Shown here piece by piece: positions 22,531 through 33,621 of a stretch of DNA of 64,000 nucleotides (position 1 is its first letter; each line of letters opens with the position of its first letter). A program made the position numbers and the translations under genes. The stretch is taken from positions 2,749,501 through 2,813,500 of the forward strand of contig JANJXV010000043.1 of assembly GCA_024803745.1 (NCBI GenBank), written 5' to 3'. Under the pieces are notes generated by a model, which was not told the origin of the DNA, searched no databases, and saw only the letters and a list, made by a program, of their open reading frames with translations. Source of the DNA: Megascapheus bottae. Taxonomy: Eukaryota > Chordata > Mammalia > Rodentia > Geomyidae.

Positions 22531-22736
22531 CAGTTCTGGGGTTTAGAGTTAGTGTTTCTGAGCCTTCTTACTCAAGGCTGCTACTAGATCCACTGTCATC
22601 ATTTTACTGCTGAAAAGTAGAAAGGAATCTGACAGACTTTTCTTGCCCATACTGGCACAGAATGGCAAGCCTTAGCTCTCCACTTCCTGAGTAGCTAGGA
22701 TTACAGGCATGAGATAAATGTACTAAACCCAGCTGT
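22530..22736 (-). mobile_element. SINE (7SL-like/Geo), minus strand
   Basis: 'ccagttctggggtttagag', 'ctgagtagctaggattacag'. Paralogue of 7079-7262. Confidence 0.82.
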
Positions 22737-23272
22737 CAGAAAAAAGACATCGCCCCATTTGTAAGGAAATGGAAAGACTTAGAAAAAAATCATATTAAGT
22801 GAATTAAGCCAGACTCAAAGGAACACAGGCTCAATGGTTTCCCTCATTTGTTATAAACAGTAGAACCTTGAGCTCTCTCGCAGAGATTTGCAATAGAGCA
22901 AAACCTAGATACATAAGGCAATACAGTATGATGCTAAATGAAAGGACCTCCAGGATATAGAAACAAAAGCCATATAATGAGTGATTGTTGTCCTTAATGT
23001 ACTATGTTATCTCTAATCTCTTTGGCTGTCCCTTAGTTATCTCATATTGTTAGAGTAATTCACTTTGTTATCTGATATATTGGATAAATGCGAATTTGGT
23101 TATTTGAAATTGGATAGGGAACGGGGGGAAACAAGATGAGGGGTGGGAGTGAGGGGAAGGGAAATGGGGTCCAAGACATGAGAAAGGGTATCAATGTATG
23201 TGAAGTAATACACCTTCTATATGGTGAATATAATGTAACACTTCTATTAATTACAATAAAAAATGAAAAAAT
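22737..23272 (+). mobile_element. LINE-1 3' end fragment
   Basis: Begins in the last part of ORF2/3' UTR ('tcagaaaaaagacatcgccc'), runs through the 3' UTR ('gaaaggacctccaggatata', 'gtatcaatgtatgtgaagta') to 'ttacaataaaaaatg'. The flanks read 'aaatgtactaa' (22716-22726) and 'aaatgtattaa' (about 23270-23280), a likely target duplication. Copy A near 7270-7285 has 'aatgtattg' with no insert. Confidence 0.88.
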
Positions 23273-23841
23273 GTATTAAGCTAATTACATGTTATGTAAT
23301 GATGTTATGTTCCTTTCTCCTCATTTCTCTTTTTTACCCTCTCTCACATTTTGGAAGAAATCATCTAGAGGAATTCTCTGTCTGGAGACATCCGAGAACT
23401 CTATGTACTGAGATCTTCCCACAAATGCTCCCATTCCTGAGATAGTTGCTTGCTCCATGGCCTGCAGACTACAGGAGGATGACTCAATCCTATTACGGAG
23501 TGAACATTCCCTCCACCAGGAAAATAGGTAAAAGAATTAATTGTACCTGAGAGTTGATAGTGCTTCCTGAGAGTTGAAAGTGCTTCCTGAGAGGTGAAGG
23601 CAGTGGAAAAGGTGGACAGAGAAATGGAGAGAGGAAAGGTGGGCAAAATCATTCCTAATATTCAGTGTACAAATGTGAAGCTGGAACTGGGTGAACTGAG
23701 GGAGGGGTTGGATTGGAAGGAGTTGTGGAGACCATGGAGAGGTGACATTGATGAAATGGTCTTGTACTCACAAAGTGATCATTGAATTATAGCCCCGTGG
23801 TACAACTACGTAAGAATAAGTTTTAGAAAAATACATTTAAT

Positions 23842-24012
23842 AGGCACTGGAGCAAATCCTAGTGGTAGAGTGCTTGCCTGGGATGCACAAAGATCCGAGC
23901 TTGATTCCTCAGTACCACATACATAGAAAAAGCTGGAAGTGATTCTGTGGATCACTTAATAGTACTCTGACTTTGACAATGCCCAAATGCAGTGCCCGGG
24001 CCTTGAGTTCAA
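23842..24012 (+). mobile_element. IDL-Geo SINE
   Basis: ID-like half 'ctagtggtagagtgcttgcc', 'gcttgattcctcagtaccac'; right half 'aaagctggaagtgattctgt', 'cccgggccttgagttcaaa'. Confidence 0.87.
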
Positions 24013-24013
24013 A

Positions 24014-24205
24014 CACACAATCAGGGTCCGGGAGTTTGGCCTAGTAGCAGAGTGCTTGCTTAGCATGCACGAATATCCAGGTTCGATTCCTCCGTACCAT
24101 ATACATAGAAAAAACCTGGAAGTGGTGCTGAGGCTCAAGTGGAAGACCTCTAGCCTTGAGAAAGTCCAAGGAGAGTACTCAGGCCCAAGCCCGAGCCCAG
24201 ACTGT
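24014..24205 (+). mobile_element. IDL-Geo SINE, directly after another
   Basis: 'ggagtttggcctagtagcag' (A-box region), 'caggttcgattcctccgtac' (B box), 'ctggaagtggtgctgaggct' and 'ccttgagaaagtccaaggag'. Two SINEs lie head to tail. Confidence 0.9.
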
Positions 24206-24269
24206 TTAATTATTCTCTAGGCTCAGAGAGACATAAAGACAATAGAGATTGGATTGAGAGGCTTATTGT

Positions 24270-25313
24270 TTTTGCTAATAGTCACTTATCAGTGAAAAAA
24301 ATGTGAAAATATAAAGAAAGAGATAAGGGAGGAAATCATACAAAGGTGATAAGTGAAAAAGAAGAAGCCATAAATGAGGCCATAAAAAAGGTTTTTCAAA
24401 GAAAGATGGATGAATTCACAGAATGAACAAATAAAAAGTTGACCGAACTCCAGCAAATGTCCAAAGAAAATAAAGCTACAGAACTAACCACTCAAATGGA
24501 AATCAAGCAGCTAAAGAAATCCTTACATGATCTAAAAGAAGGGATGCAAGGCATCAAAAATGAGCAATTAGAAGCAAGGGAGATGAAAAATAAAGTAGAT
24601 AGCTTTGATAGCAGGTTAGACAATGCAGAGGAGAGAATTTCCGGGGCTGAAGATAATTTACTTACTATAGAGAAAGAACAGAAAATGAGTCAATCCCAAT
24701 CTAGGAAATATGAGAGAGCGCTTCAGAAGATCCAAGATACAATTAGGAAGCCTATTTTAAGGCTAATTGGTATTGAGGAGGGTCTGGAGAAAGAGGTCAA
24801 TGGTATTGGAAACATATTTCAGGGAATCATCTCAGAGAATTTCCCAAATATCCAGAAGGGCAGGCCCATCCAGATACAAGAAACTTTTAGAACCCCAAAC
24901 AGACCTGATCAGAAAAGAACATCCCACGACCACATCGTAATCTGAACTGGATCAATAGAAACCAAAGAAAGGATCTTAAAGGCTGCCAGGTAAAGGGATC
25001 AATAACCTATAAAGGCACACCAATAAGAATAACCCGAGATTTCTCAGCACAGATCATGCAAGCAAGAAGTGACTGGAAGCATATATGTCATGCCCTTAAG
25101 TCAAATAACTACCAACCAAGAATACTGTACCCAGCTAAGCTCTCATTCATAAATGAGGGAACAATAAAAACATTCCATTCCAGGGAAAAGCTGCAACAAT
25201 ATGTAGCAACAAAACCAACACTACAGAGAATTCTCAAAGATGTTCTATACATAGAAAACCAAAATAAATGCAATACAGGGAAAGAAATGGCACCTAAACA
25301 GTATAACATCTAA
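24270..25313 (+). pseudogene. L1 ORF1 (RNA-binding chaperone), decayed
   Basis: ORF1p trimerises by a coiled coil and coats L1 RNA. A heptad-like, charged stretch runs from about 24361 to 24740 (MEIKQLKKSLHDL, AREMKNKVDSFDSRLDNAEE). The RRM part has LRLIGIEEGLEKEVNGIG and the C-terminal domain is at 25056-25313 (ILYPAKLSFINEGTIKTF). Breaks: in-frame TGA at 24424-24426, TGA at 24943-24945, and a frame change before 25056. Confidence 0.88.
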
Positions 25314-25361
25314 GGACCACAAGAACTGTCGAGACACAGGCCCTAATAAAAGCTTTGAAAA

Positions 25362-28300
25362 ATGGTAGGATCTAATAAATATCTCTCAATCTTAACTCTC
25401 AATATCAATGGACTTAACTCTCCAATTAAACGCCATAGGCTGTCTACTTGGATCAAAAAGCAAGAGCCATCATTCTGCTGTCTTCAAGAGACTCCTCTTA
25501 CCCAAAAAAACAATCATCTTTTGAAAGTGAGAGGTTGGAATAAACTCTATCAAGCTAACGGCCCCCATAACAGGCCGGAGTTGCCATCCTCATATCAGAT
25601 AAAATAGACTTCAAACTAAAATTAGTAAGAAAAGACAAAGAAGGTTACTACATACTACTAAAGGGATCTTTCCTCCAGGAAGACATAATGATCCTAAATA
25701 TTTACACACCCAATCCCGGAGCTCCGAACTTCATCAAGCAAACTCTACTTACACTGAAACCATGCATAGGTCGAAAAACAGTGATTGTCGATGACTTTAA
25801 CATACCACTCTCACCTATGGACAGATCAACAAGGCAAAAACTCAACAGAGAATCCTTAGACCTGAACAACTATATAGACCAACTAGATCTAACAGACATC
25901 TACAGAATATTCCACCAGCAAAAACACAATATACGTTTTTCTCAGCAGCACATGGAACATTTTCCCAAAATAGACCACATCATAGGCCATAAAACAAAAC
26001 CTGGACAGATTCAGAAACACTGAAATTATTCAATGGACACTATCAAACCACAAAGGCATCAAATTGGAACTGAACACACATCTCCACCAACGAAAACCCT
26101 GTAACTCATGGAGTCTGAACAACACATTGTTGAATCACCAATGGGTCATCGAGGAGATCAGAAAAGAAATCGAACAGTTTATGAAATTTAACAGTAAGGA
26201 GCACACAAAATACCAACTCCTTTGGAACACAGCAAAGGCAGTACTCAGAGGAAAATTTATAGCGCTGAGTGCCTACAACAAGTTGGAAAAATTGCAAACC
26301 AACAAGTTAATGTCTCACCTTAAGCTCCTGGAAAAAGAGAAACAAACCAACCCTAATCCCAGTAGAAAAAGGAAATTATTAAAATCAAAGCAGAATTAAA
26401 TGATTTGGAATGCAAAAAAAGTATAGAAAGAATCAACAAAACAAGGAGTTGGTTCTTTGAAAGAATTAACAAAATTGACAAGCCCTTAACAAATCTTACC
26501 AAAAAAAGGCGAGAGCATATCAAAATAAACAAAATCGCAAATGAAAATGGTAATATCACGACAGAAATTACCAAGATCCAGAATATCATGAGGGAATACT
26601 TCTCAAAACTTTATGCCAACAAATTTGAGAATATATATGAAATGGATGAATTCCTAGCCAATATTAACATACCCACAATGAACCAAGAAAAACTAAGGCA
26701 ACTCAACAGGCATATTTCAAGCTCTGAAATAGAAATGGCAATTAGAGAACTTCCACCTAAGAAAAGCCCAGGGCCAGATGGATTCACAGCTGAATTCTAA
26801 AAAGTCTTCAAAGCAGAGCTCACACCAATCCTCCTCAAGTTCTTCAACGAATTTGAAAATGAAGGTTCCTTACCAAACTAATTCTATGAAGCCAGTATAA
26901 CCCTCATCCCCAAACCAGACAGAGATTCATCAAAGAAAGAGAACTATAGACCTATCTCTTTGATGAACATCGATGCAAAACTTCTCAACAAAATACTGGC
27001 CAACCGTATACAACAACTCATCAAAAAAATTATACACTATGATCAAACTGGATTCATCACAGGGAGGCAAAGCTGGTTCAACATACGCAATTCAATTAAT
27101 ATAATTCAACACATCAACAGGAGCAAGGACAAAAATCACATGACTGTCTCAATAGACGTGGAAAAGGCATTTGACAAGATCCAACACCCCTTTATGTTAA
27201 AAGCTCTGGAGAAACTAGGAAACCATGGAACATTCCTCAATGTAATAAAGGCTGTGTATGACAAACCCACTGCTAGTATTACACTTAATGGTGAAAATCT
27301 AAAGCCATTTCCTCTAACAACATGAAGGAGACAACGATGCCCACTCTCTCCAATCCTCTTTAACATAGTATTAGAATTCCTAGCCAGTGCAATGAGGCAA
27401 GAAGCAAGTATAAAGGGGATCCAAGTAGGGAAAGAGGAAATAACTCTCCCTCTTTGCAGATGACATGATTCTGTATTTAAAGAATCCTATAGACTGTACT
27501 CCCAAGCTCCTCAAGCTGATTCAAGACTTGGAAGTGCAGCAGGCTATAAAATTAACCCTCAAAATCAACTGCCTTCCTTTACGCCAACAGTGAGAGGAAC
27601 GAAGCAATAATCAGGAAAGCAACTCCTTTCACAATAGCCTCAAAGAAAATAAAGTACGTATAGTTTTTCTGGATTCCAAATCATTTAATTCTGCTTTGAT
27701 TTTAATCATTTGTTTTCTTCTACTGGGATTAGGGTTGGTTTGTTGCTCTTTTTCCAGGAACTTAAGGTGAAACATTAACTTGTTGGTTTGCAATTTTTCC
27801 AACTTGTTGTTGTAGGCACTCAACGGTGTGTGTGGGGGGAGGGAAATGGGTACCAAGACATGTCAAAGGGTATCAATGTATGTGAATTAATGCACCTTCT
27901 ATCTGGCAAGTCTCATGTAACCCTTTTACTAATTAAAATAAAATAAGAAAAAAAAAGAAAATAAAGTACCTAGGAATTAGCTTAACTAAAAATGTAAAGG
28001 ACTTTTGATGAAAACTTTAAAATCCTTAAAAAAGTAAATTAAGCAGAACTAAGGAAATGGAAAAACCTCCCATAGTCCTGGATTGGAAGAATCAACATTG
28101 TGAAAATGACAATCTTGCCAAGGGCTTTCTACAAATTCAACGCCATACCCATCAATATCCCAATGGCATTCTTTAAAGAAATAGAAGAGGCAATTCAAAA
28201 TTTCATATGGAATAATAAAAGACCCCGTATAGCAAAAACACTTCTTAGCAGAAAGAACAGCGCAGGTGGAATTTCAATTCCAAACTTTAGACACTATTAT

Positions 28301-29342
28301 AGGGCTGTAATTATCAAAACAGCTTGGTACTGGTACAAGAACTGGCCTGAAGACAAATGAAATAGAACTGAGGACCCAGATATTAAACCACAGACCTATG
28401 GCCACCTAATCTTTGACAAGGGAGAAAAAAATAACGGAAGAAAGATAGCCTCTTCAACAAGTTGTGCTGGCAGAACTGCTTGAGCACCTACAGAAAACTA
28501 AAGATGGATCCTTCTTTGTCACCCTGCACTAGAATTAACTCCAAATGGATCAAAGACCAGGAGGTAAAAGCTGAGACACTGAAAACTTTACAAGAAGGAA
28601 TAGGAGATACACTAGGCCTCCTTGGCACAGGTTGAAACTTTCTTAATAAGGACCAAGAATCACAATAAATCAGAGAAAGGCTGGATAAGTGGGACTGCAT
28701 TAAACTGCAGAGCTTTTGTATGGCAAAGGACATAGCTAGTAAATTAATTAGGAAGCCTACAGAGTGGGAGAAGATCTTCACCAACCAACAACGGACAAAG
28801 TCCTCATATCTAATATATATCAACAACTCAAAAAATTGAATCACTCCAAAACTAATCTCCTAAGTAACAACCATCCCATTAAAAATGGGACAAACTCTTA
28901 AAGAGAGTCTTCTGTGAAGAAGAAACAAAAATGGCCTATAGACACATGAAGAAATGCTCAACATCTCTGGTCATAAAAGAAATGCAAATCAAAACAACTC
29001 TAAGATTCCACCTCACTCCAGTAGAATGGCCAGGATCAAGAAAACGAATGACAACAGATGCTGGAGGGGATGTGGCCAGGAGGGATCACTACTACACTGT
29101 TGGTGGGAGTGCAAACTCGTTCAACCACTATGGAAAGCAGTGTGGCAGTGCCTCAAAAGTCTAAACATAGAACTCCCCTATGACCCAGCAATTGCACTAC
29201 TTTGCATTTACCCAACCATCCAGAATCTAGGGCATACTAAGTTCACTAGCACAACAATGGCCATTGCAGCATTATTCACCATAGCACAATTATGGAACCA
29301 AATCAGATGCCCTTCAGTTGATGAGTGGATAAACAAGATGTG
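25362..29342 (+). pseudogene. L1 ORF2 (endonuclease-reverse transcriptase), decayed and interrupted
   Basis: The EN domain starts at 25362 with LTLNINGLNSPIKRHRL and CCLQET, carrying the conserved N and E, and is broken near 25600. RT text: [22 protein letters not shown] (followed by TAA near 26798), [28 protein letters not shown] (long match, only outlined here) and [16 protein letters not shown]. The catalytic FADDMI text is readable near 27453-27475. A nested L1 insertion splits it at 27658. The C-terminus has [18 protein letters not shown]. Several stops and frameshifts make it inactive. Confidence 0.9.
27658..27953 (+). mobile_element. Short L1 with 5' inversion, nested in the L1
   Basis: The first part (27658-27830) is ORF2 text in reverse orientation; its complement matches 26270-26410. 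The second part (27830-27953) is forward 3' UTR ending in an A-rich tail. A perfect 16-base target duplication, aaagaaaataaagtac, is at 27642-27657 and 27954-27969. This is the signature of twin priming. Confidence 0.92.
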
Positions 29343-29763
29343 TGCCGGGGCCAACCGGCAGCAAACCAGGGTTCGCAGATTGGGATTCCTCAAATAGGGG
29401 GCAAGGACTAGGAAAAAATAGAAGAGAGACAAACAGATGGGGTTCAGGAGGCTACAGCCCAAATCAGGAGCCACAGCTTAAGAAGCCTGTCGCCCAAGAC
29501 CGTAGCCCAGTTTATTTCCAGTTCTCAATCTTAAATACACATCTTTAACCTAGGGAACTGCCAGGGGCTACATTCGTACAAACAGTATCAAGTCTGAAAT
29601 AGGTTGAATGAGAAGCTATCAAGTCCCAAACAGGTTAAATGAGAAGCTATTGACACAGCCCAAAATCATGATAAGAGCTTACTTCCTTGTGTACTCAATT
29701 GTGCGGGTCCAAGGTCACTGACCCCACAGTCATGGTCACTGACCCCACAGTCAGGCCCCAACA
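29343..29763 (-). repeat. ERV1 3' LTR
   Basis: Reads tgccggggcc...ccccaaca on the plus strand. On the proviral strand it starts TGTTGGGGCC and ends GGCCCCGGCA. A polyadenylation signal AATAAA lies at 29511-29516 on the minus strand. A purine tract (plus strand 'tctcccccgtcttta' at 29764-29778) is the polypurine tract adjoining it. Confidence 0.95.
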
Positions 29764-32622
29764 TCTCCCCCGTCTTTATTTTAAAAGAAACACAAGTGCA
29801 ATTTTTTTTACTCTTTTCTATACCCCTAATTTATCCTGTCACATTTTCCAAAAATGACTTTGGTCCCTTGGTCTAACAGGGATTGATGGGCGGAGATTCA
29901 ACTTCTGTGACTTCTTCAAGCTGACTCAGGGGTGTTGTCTCTGTGCTTGATGAGGGACCTTAAGAAGCCTAGCCTGTTTTAACAAGGGGTTGCAAGGATT
30001 AGATATTAGGAACAATAATTTACTCCAAACTAGAGATCATATTTGACATTTAACAACTGCACAAACCATCTTTGGCTACAATAGTGTAGCTTACATAGCA
30101 CCCATTTGCAAAGGCTTTTTCTTGATTGTCTGGGGAACTAAATTTCTGCAACCTTAAACAATGCTTTAGTTGTCAGATCCACAAACTTTCCTGAATTTGT
30201 GGCTGGATTCAAATCAAACTTTACTCAGAACTTTAAACTACCACTATCACAGATGATTGACAAGTTCCTGCCCAGTTATGGAAGGCACGGGCATTAGTAA
30301 GGCATGCTTACAAACTATTCTATGACCTCCCAGCTCTGATTAATATTGAATGGCCAAGCACGAGTGACTCTAGGATCTGACACCATCTCTGCCACCCATG
30401 CAGAGTCTTTCTGCATCTGGATGCTTCGTTGTCCCAGTAGTGTCTCTCCACACAGGGATAAACATCCCATGGGCATTTCACTTGCTTGGTTGCTGGACTT
30501 GAATTCGGGGTCTGGGTACTGTCCCTCAGCTCTCCAGCTCAAGGCTAGCACTCTGCCACTTTGAGCTCCAAAGCAACTCTGCCTCAATTAGCACTCTGCT
30601 GCCAGATTAGACACCACAGTCTCACAGGGACTTTGCTTTGCCCGGGGTTGGCTCAGAACTGCAGTTTTCAGATCAGTGAGTCCTACAAAAGGCCACGTTA
30701 CTCCAATTAAAGCAACAAGGTGGTCAACACAGAAATAGTCTCTAAGCATGAGCTTACCTAGAACCTGGTAAAAGCCAAAGTTACATCTGAATAAGGATTG
30801 CTGTACTTCTCCATGGCCTAGCTGGAAGTTACTTTGGTAGTCCTGATTTTCCCTTTTTCTCTTTCTTAAAACATTTAAGACAACTTCACTTTCAAATATT
30901 ATTCAGAAACCCATTTCTAATGTTCTTTAAAACGTTTACACTTTTTAACTTAAACACTTAACATTTTAGTCTTCATTTGCATTCGAAAAACCTTTAAGGG
31001 CTCAAGGCACTCCCTTTTCTCCAGGTCTCCTTGGGCTCAAGGAACGCCCTTTGCCTTTAGGCCTCCTTTTAGAAGAGGCCTCTTTTTTTTTTTCAGTTAA
31101 GATTGCTGCCTAGAACTCCCACAGTTTAAACCCAAATATGTTTTTCCTTAATGCAAGAACTACAAACATCATCAGTGCACCAAAAATCTAACTCTGAACT
31201 TAGTTTCCTCCTTTTTCTAAGATACATCCAATTGCAATCCAGTAACATGAAACCAAATCATACAGAGATAAACCTTTAAACATTCCTTTAAAATACTAAT
31301 CACATTATCCACATTTTACCATTAGATTTCTAGTGTCAGTTTGCAAGAAAAGACAGACAGACAAAGTTTCTGACGTTAATGAACAATTTTACATTTAAAT
31401 CTCTAATACATGTCTCCAAATTTTAACTTAAGGTAATAAATCCCAAATTCCCTAATACCTCTGTGCTAAACAGGATACAATGTTTACAGTGTAAACAGCT
31501 GTATGCCTTGCAATAAAATGCAGATTTCAGGATCTAGAAAAATATTTACCAGTTTTTCTTTAAGACAATGCAATAATCCTTTGAGACATAGTAAACATTC
31601 AAACCTAATATTTTTGTTGAAGTTTTAAGCTTAGATTTACCCAATTGTCTTTGTGTTTAAGTATAAATTTATCCATTGTTTTATACAGCATGCTGACAAT
31701 TTAACCCTGAACATGTTCATTCACTCATTCACACACATTCATACTCAAAGATCATAAAGCGCGCAAAATTAATATCGGCCGTCCAATTTCCGGAAGTTTG
31801 TGTCAAGAGAGTTTTGCCAATTTTACTCTTACAGATGTGAACCAGGTTCAAAACAAAACTTTTTGCAAGGCAACTTAGCTGGAATTTATTTTTCCAGGGC
31901 TTGTTACAACTGCAGACATGGGGGAGCGGCCATGCAAGGCCCAGAAATGTTCAAAAAAATAACAAGGATGTGTGCTTGAGTACGCACAGAAAAATCATAA
32001 GGATCCATACTTAGAAATGGTACCAATTTTAAAGACAAAACTGGACAAGAAAAAATATGTAACACGAACAAGACAGAGAAACGGAGACTTTTAAATAACC
32101 AGACATTGACATATAACAAGAAAATTGGACTCAATCAGATACACTTAACACAAAAAACATGAGCTCAAATGAATGTTTTCACCAAACAGTTATTTTTAGA
32201 TTTAGACATGTCTTGCTGGTGGGACTCTCAGGTATGCCTTGTTATCGACAAGAAACTCAGAAGGGGAGGGGGGGTCAAGGCGTCCCTTGACCACCCAGGC
32301 CTCTGTTTTAGGCACACAGTGCACCTTTTCAAACAAACAAACAAAAATAAAATAAAATAAAATAAAACGCAGACATACAAGGGGGGCAGCCGACTTCTAC
32401 TTACCTCTGGAGGCCTTTGCTTTTCACCTGGGCATCTTTTACAAAAAAGGTTATTAAGAAGAGGGCTGGTAAAGACAAAATAATGTCACATATTAAATTG
32501 TGTAGAGTCAATACATATGTTAAAAGGTCCCTACATAATAGTAAAAGGAGGAGAAACACAGCTCATATGAATGTGTGGAACAAGTGGATCAGTAGCAGTC
32601 CCAACTGACATGCACAAATAAC
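29764..32622 (-). other. ERV1 3' region without recognisable env
   Basis: About 2.9 kb between integrase and the 3' LTR, where env would lie. It is AT-rich, has no long frame in either sense, and I found no surface or transmembrane protein motif. It contains a SINE fragment (about 30490-30700) and a short (AAATA)n run at 32335-32366. The sequence 'agaggtaagtag' on the minus strand near 32400 resembles a splice donor. Either env was lost before insertion, or the segment came from elsewhere. Confidence 0.7.
30490..30700 (-). mobile_element. SINE fragment inside ERV1, minus strand
   Basis: 'ggacttgaattcggggtctg', 'ctcaaggctagcactctgcc', 'cagtctcacagggactttgc' match the reversed right half and part of the head of the local SINEs. 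Confidence 0.75.
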
Positions 32623-33621
32623 TCAGGTCCTTCCCACGTCGCAGGATGCACCACTGGAGGGTTGGGGGTGTAGGCCCAGTGAGTCGCTGCTTGGATGGCC
32701 ACTGTCACTCTCCACAATCCGAACGCAGCGTTCAGGCAGCCAGCGGGCGTCATTTTCTCCTTGTGAAAAAACACATACATGCCCTCGACCCCAGGTTAGA
32801 ACAGGATCGGGTCCATGCCAAGCACCAGTTAGGGGATCCTTCCACTTTACTAAGGCAAAAGGACGCTGCGCTCTTTTTTCCCAGAATCGCTGAGCAGCAG
32901 ATAAATTATTTGAATCCAAATTCAAAAAATTTAAAACAAATAAAGCATGATTAAGTATATTCACAGGGGTAGCGGGATATGACTCTCCTTTCTGTATTTT
33001 AGCAATTTGATGTTTTAATAATCCATTAGCTCTCTCCACGATGCCTTGACCTTGAGGATTGTAAGGAATGCCTGTAATATGAGTGATATTATAGGAATGG
33101 CAGAAGGATTGAAATGCTCGGCTTGCATAGCCAGGGCCATTATCTGTTTTTATTTGCGAGGGAATCCCCATCTCAGCAAAGCATCGAATGCAGTGAGAGA
33201 TACAATGTTTAGTGGCTTCCCCAGCAAGGGGGGTGGCCAAGATAAAATTAGAATAAGTATCTACAGTAACATGAACATATTTTAATCGGCCAAATGATGG
33301 AACATGTGTGACATCCATCTGCCAAATGTGATTAGAAAGCAGTCCTCGTGGTTTTATGCCTAAATGGGGGGCTGGTGAAAAAGGGACACAGTTGGAGCAA
33401 GTCTTAACTATTTGTCGTGCTGCTTCTCTAGATAATTTAAACTGTCGGCGCAAGGCTCGACTGTTTTGATGGTGGATGGCATGTGACTGCTTAGCAAGTT
33501 CAACCTGAGTTAAGTAAACTCTGGTGGCGGAGTCAGTAACTGCATTGCCCTCACTTAAAGGGCCAGGAAGATTAGTGTGAGCTCGAACAAAGCCAAAAAT
33601 CAGGGGTGGTTGCGAGAACAA
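32623..33621 (-). pseudogene. ERV1 integrase
   Basis: Integrase joins viral DNA ends to the host chromosome. The open frame of about 332 codons has the zinc-binding residues (H47, H50 or H51, C75, C78) and the catalytic triad: D103 in WQMDVTHV, D160 in KTDNGPGY and E196 in GIVERANG. A C-terminal WKDPLTGAWHGPDPV stretch is typical of the retroviral DNA-binding end. The domain itself is open, but it lies in a different frame from RNase H. The join at about 33600-33621 is a frameshift, since the sister provirus ERV2 has this region continuous. So it is not expressed as a normal Pol product. Confidence 0.9.

Larger units (their letters stand above)
11640..23840 (+). repeat. Tandem segmental duplication, copy B
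   Basis: Same order of OR pseudogene, GATA tract, polypyrimidine tract, SINEs and CA/TG tracts as copy A. It is enlarged by an L1 at 15950-19190, a re-duplicated block at 19345-20450 and an L1 tail at 22737-23272. Identity to copy A varies along its length: almost identical at about 13110-14390, clearly lower on both sides. Confidence 0.85.
24206..29342 (+). mobile_element. LINE-1, plus strand, 5'-truncated, interrupted (continues at 38417)
   Basis: Holds decayed ORF1 (24270-25313), the 48-base inter-ORF gap, and ORF2 from 25362 through EN and RT to the Cys-rich C-terminus (28954-29342). It carries a nested L1 at 27658-27953 and is cut at 29342 by the ERV1 provirus. After the provirus the ORF2 end, 3' UTR and poly(A) follow at 38417-38998. 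No typical 5' UTR is seen; the element begins within or just before ORF1. It belongs to the same subfamily as the L1 at 15950-19190 (matching 3' UTR and ORF2 text). Confidence 0.95.

Noticed and set aside
31904..32134. ERV1 env candidate (76 codons, minus strand)
   Set aside because: Hydrophobic but short, without cleavage site, fusion peptide or cysteine pattern of a transmembrane subunit.
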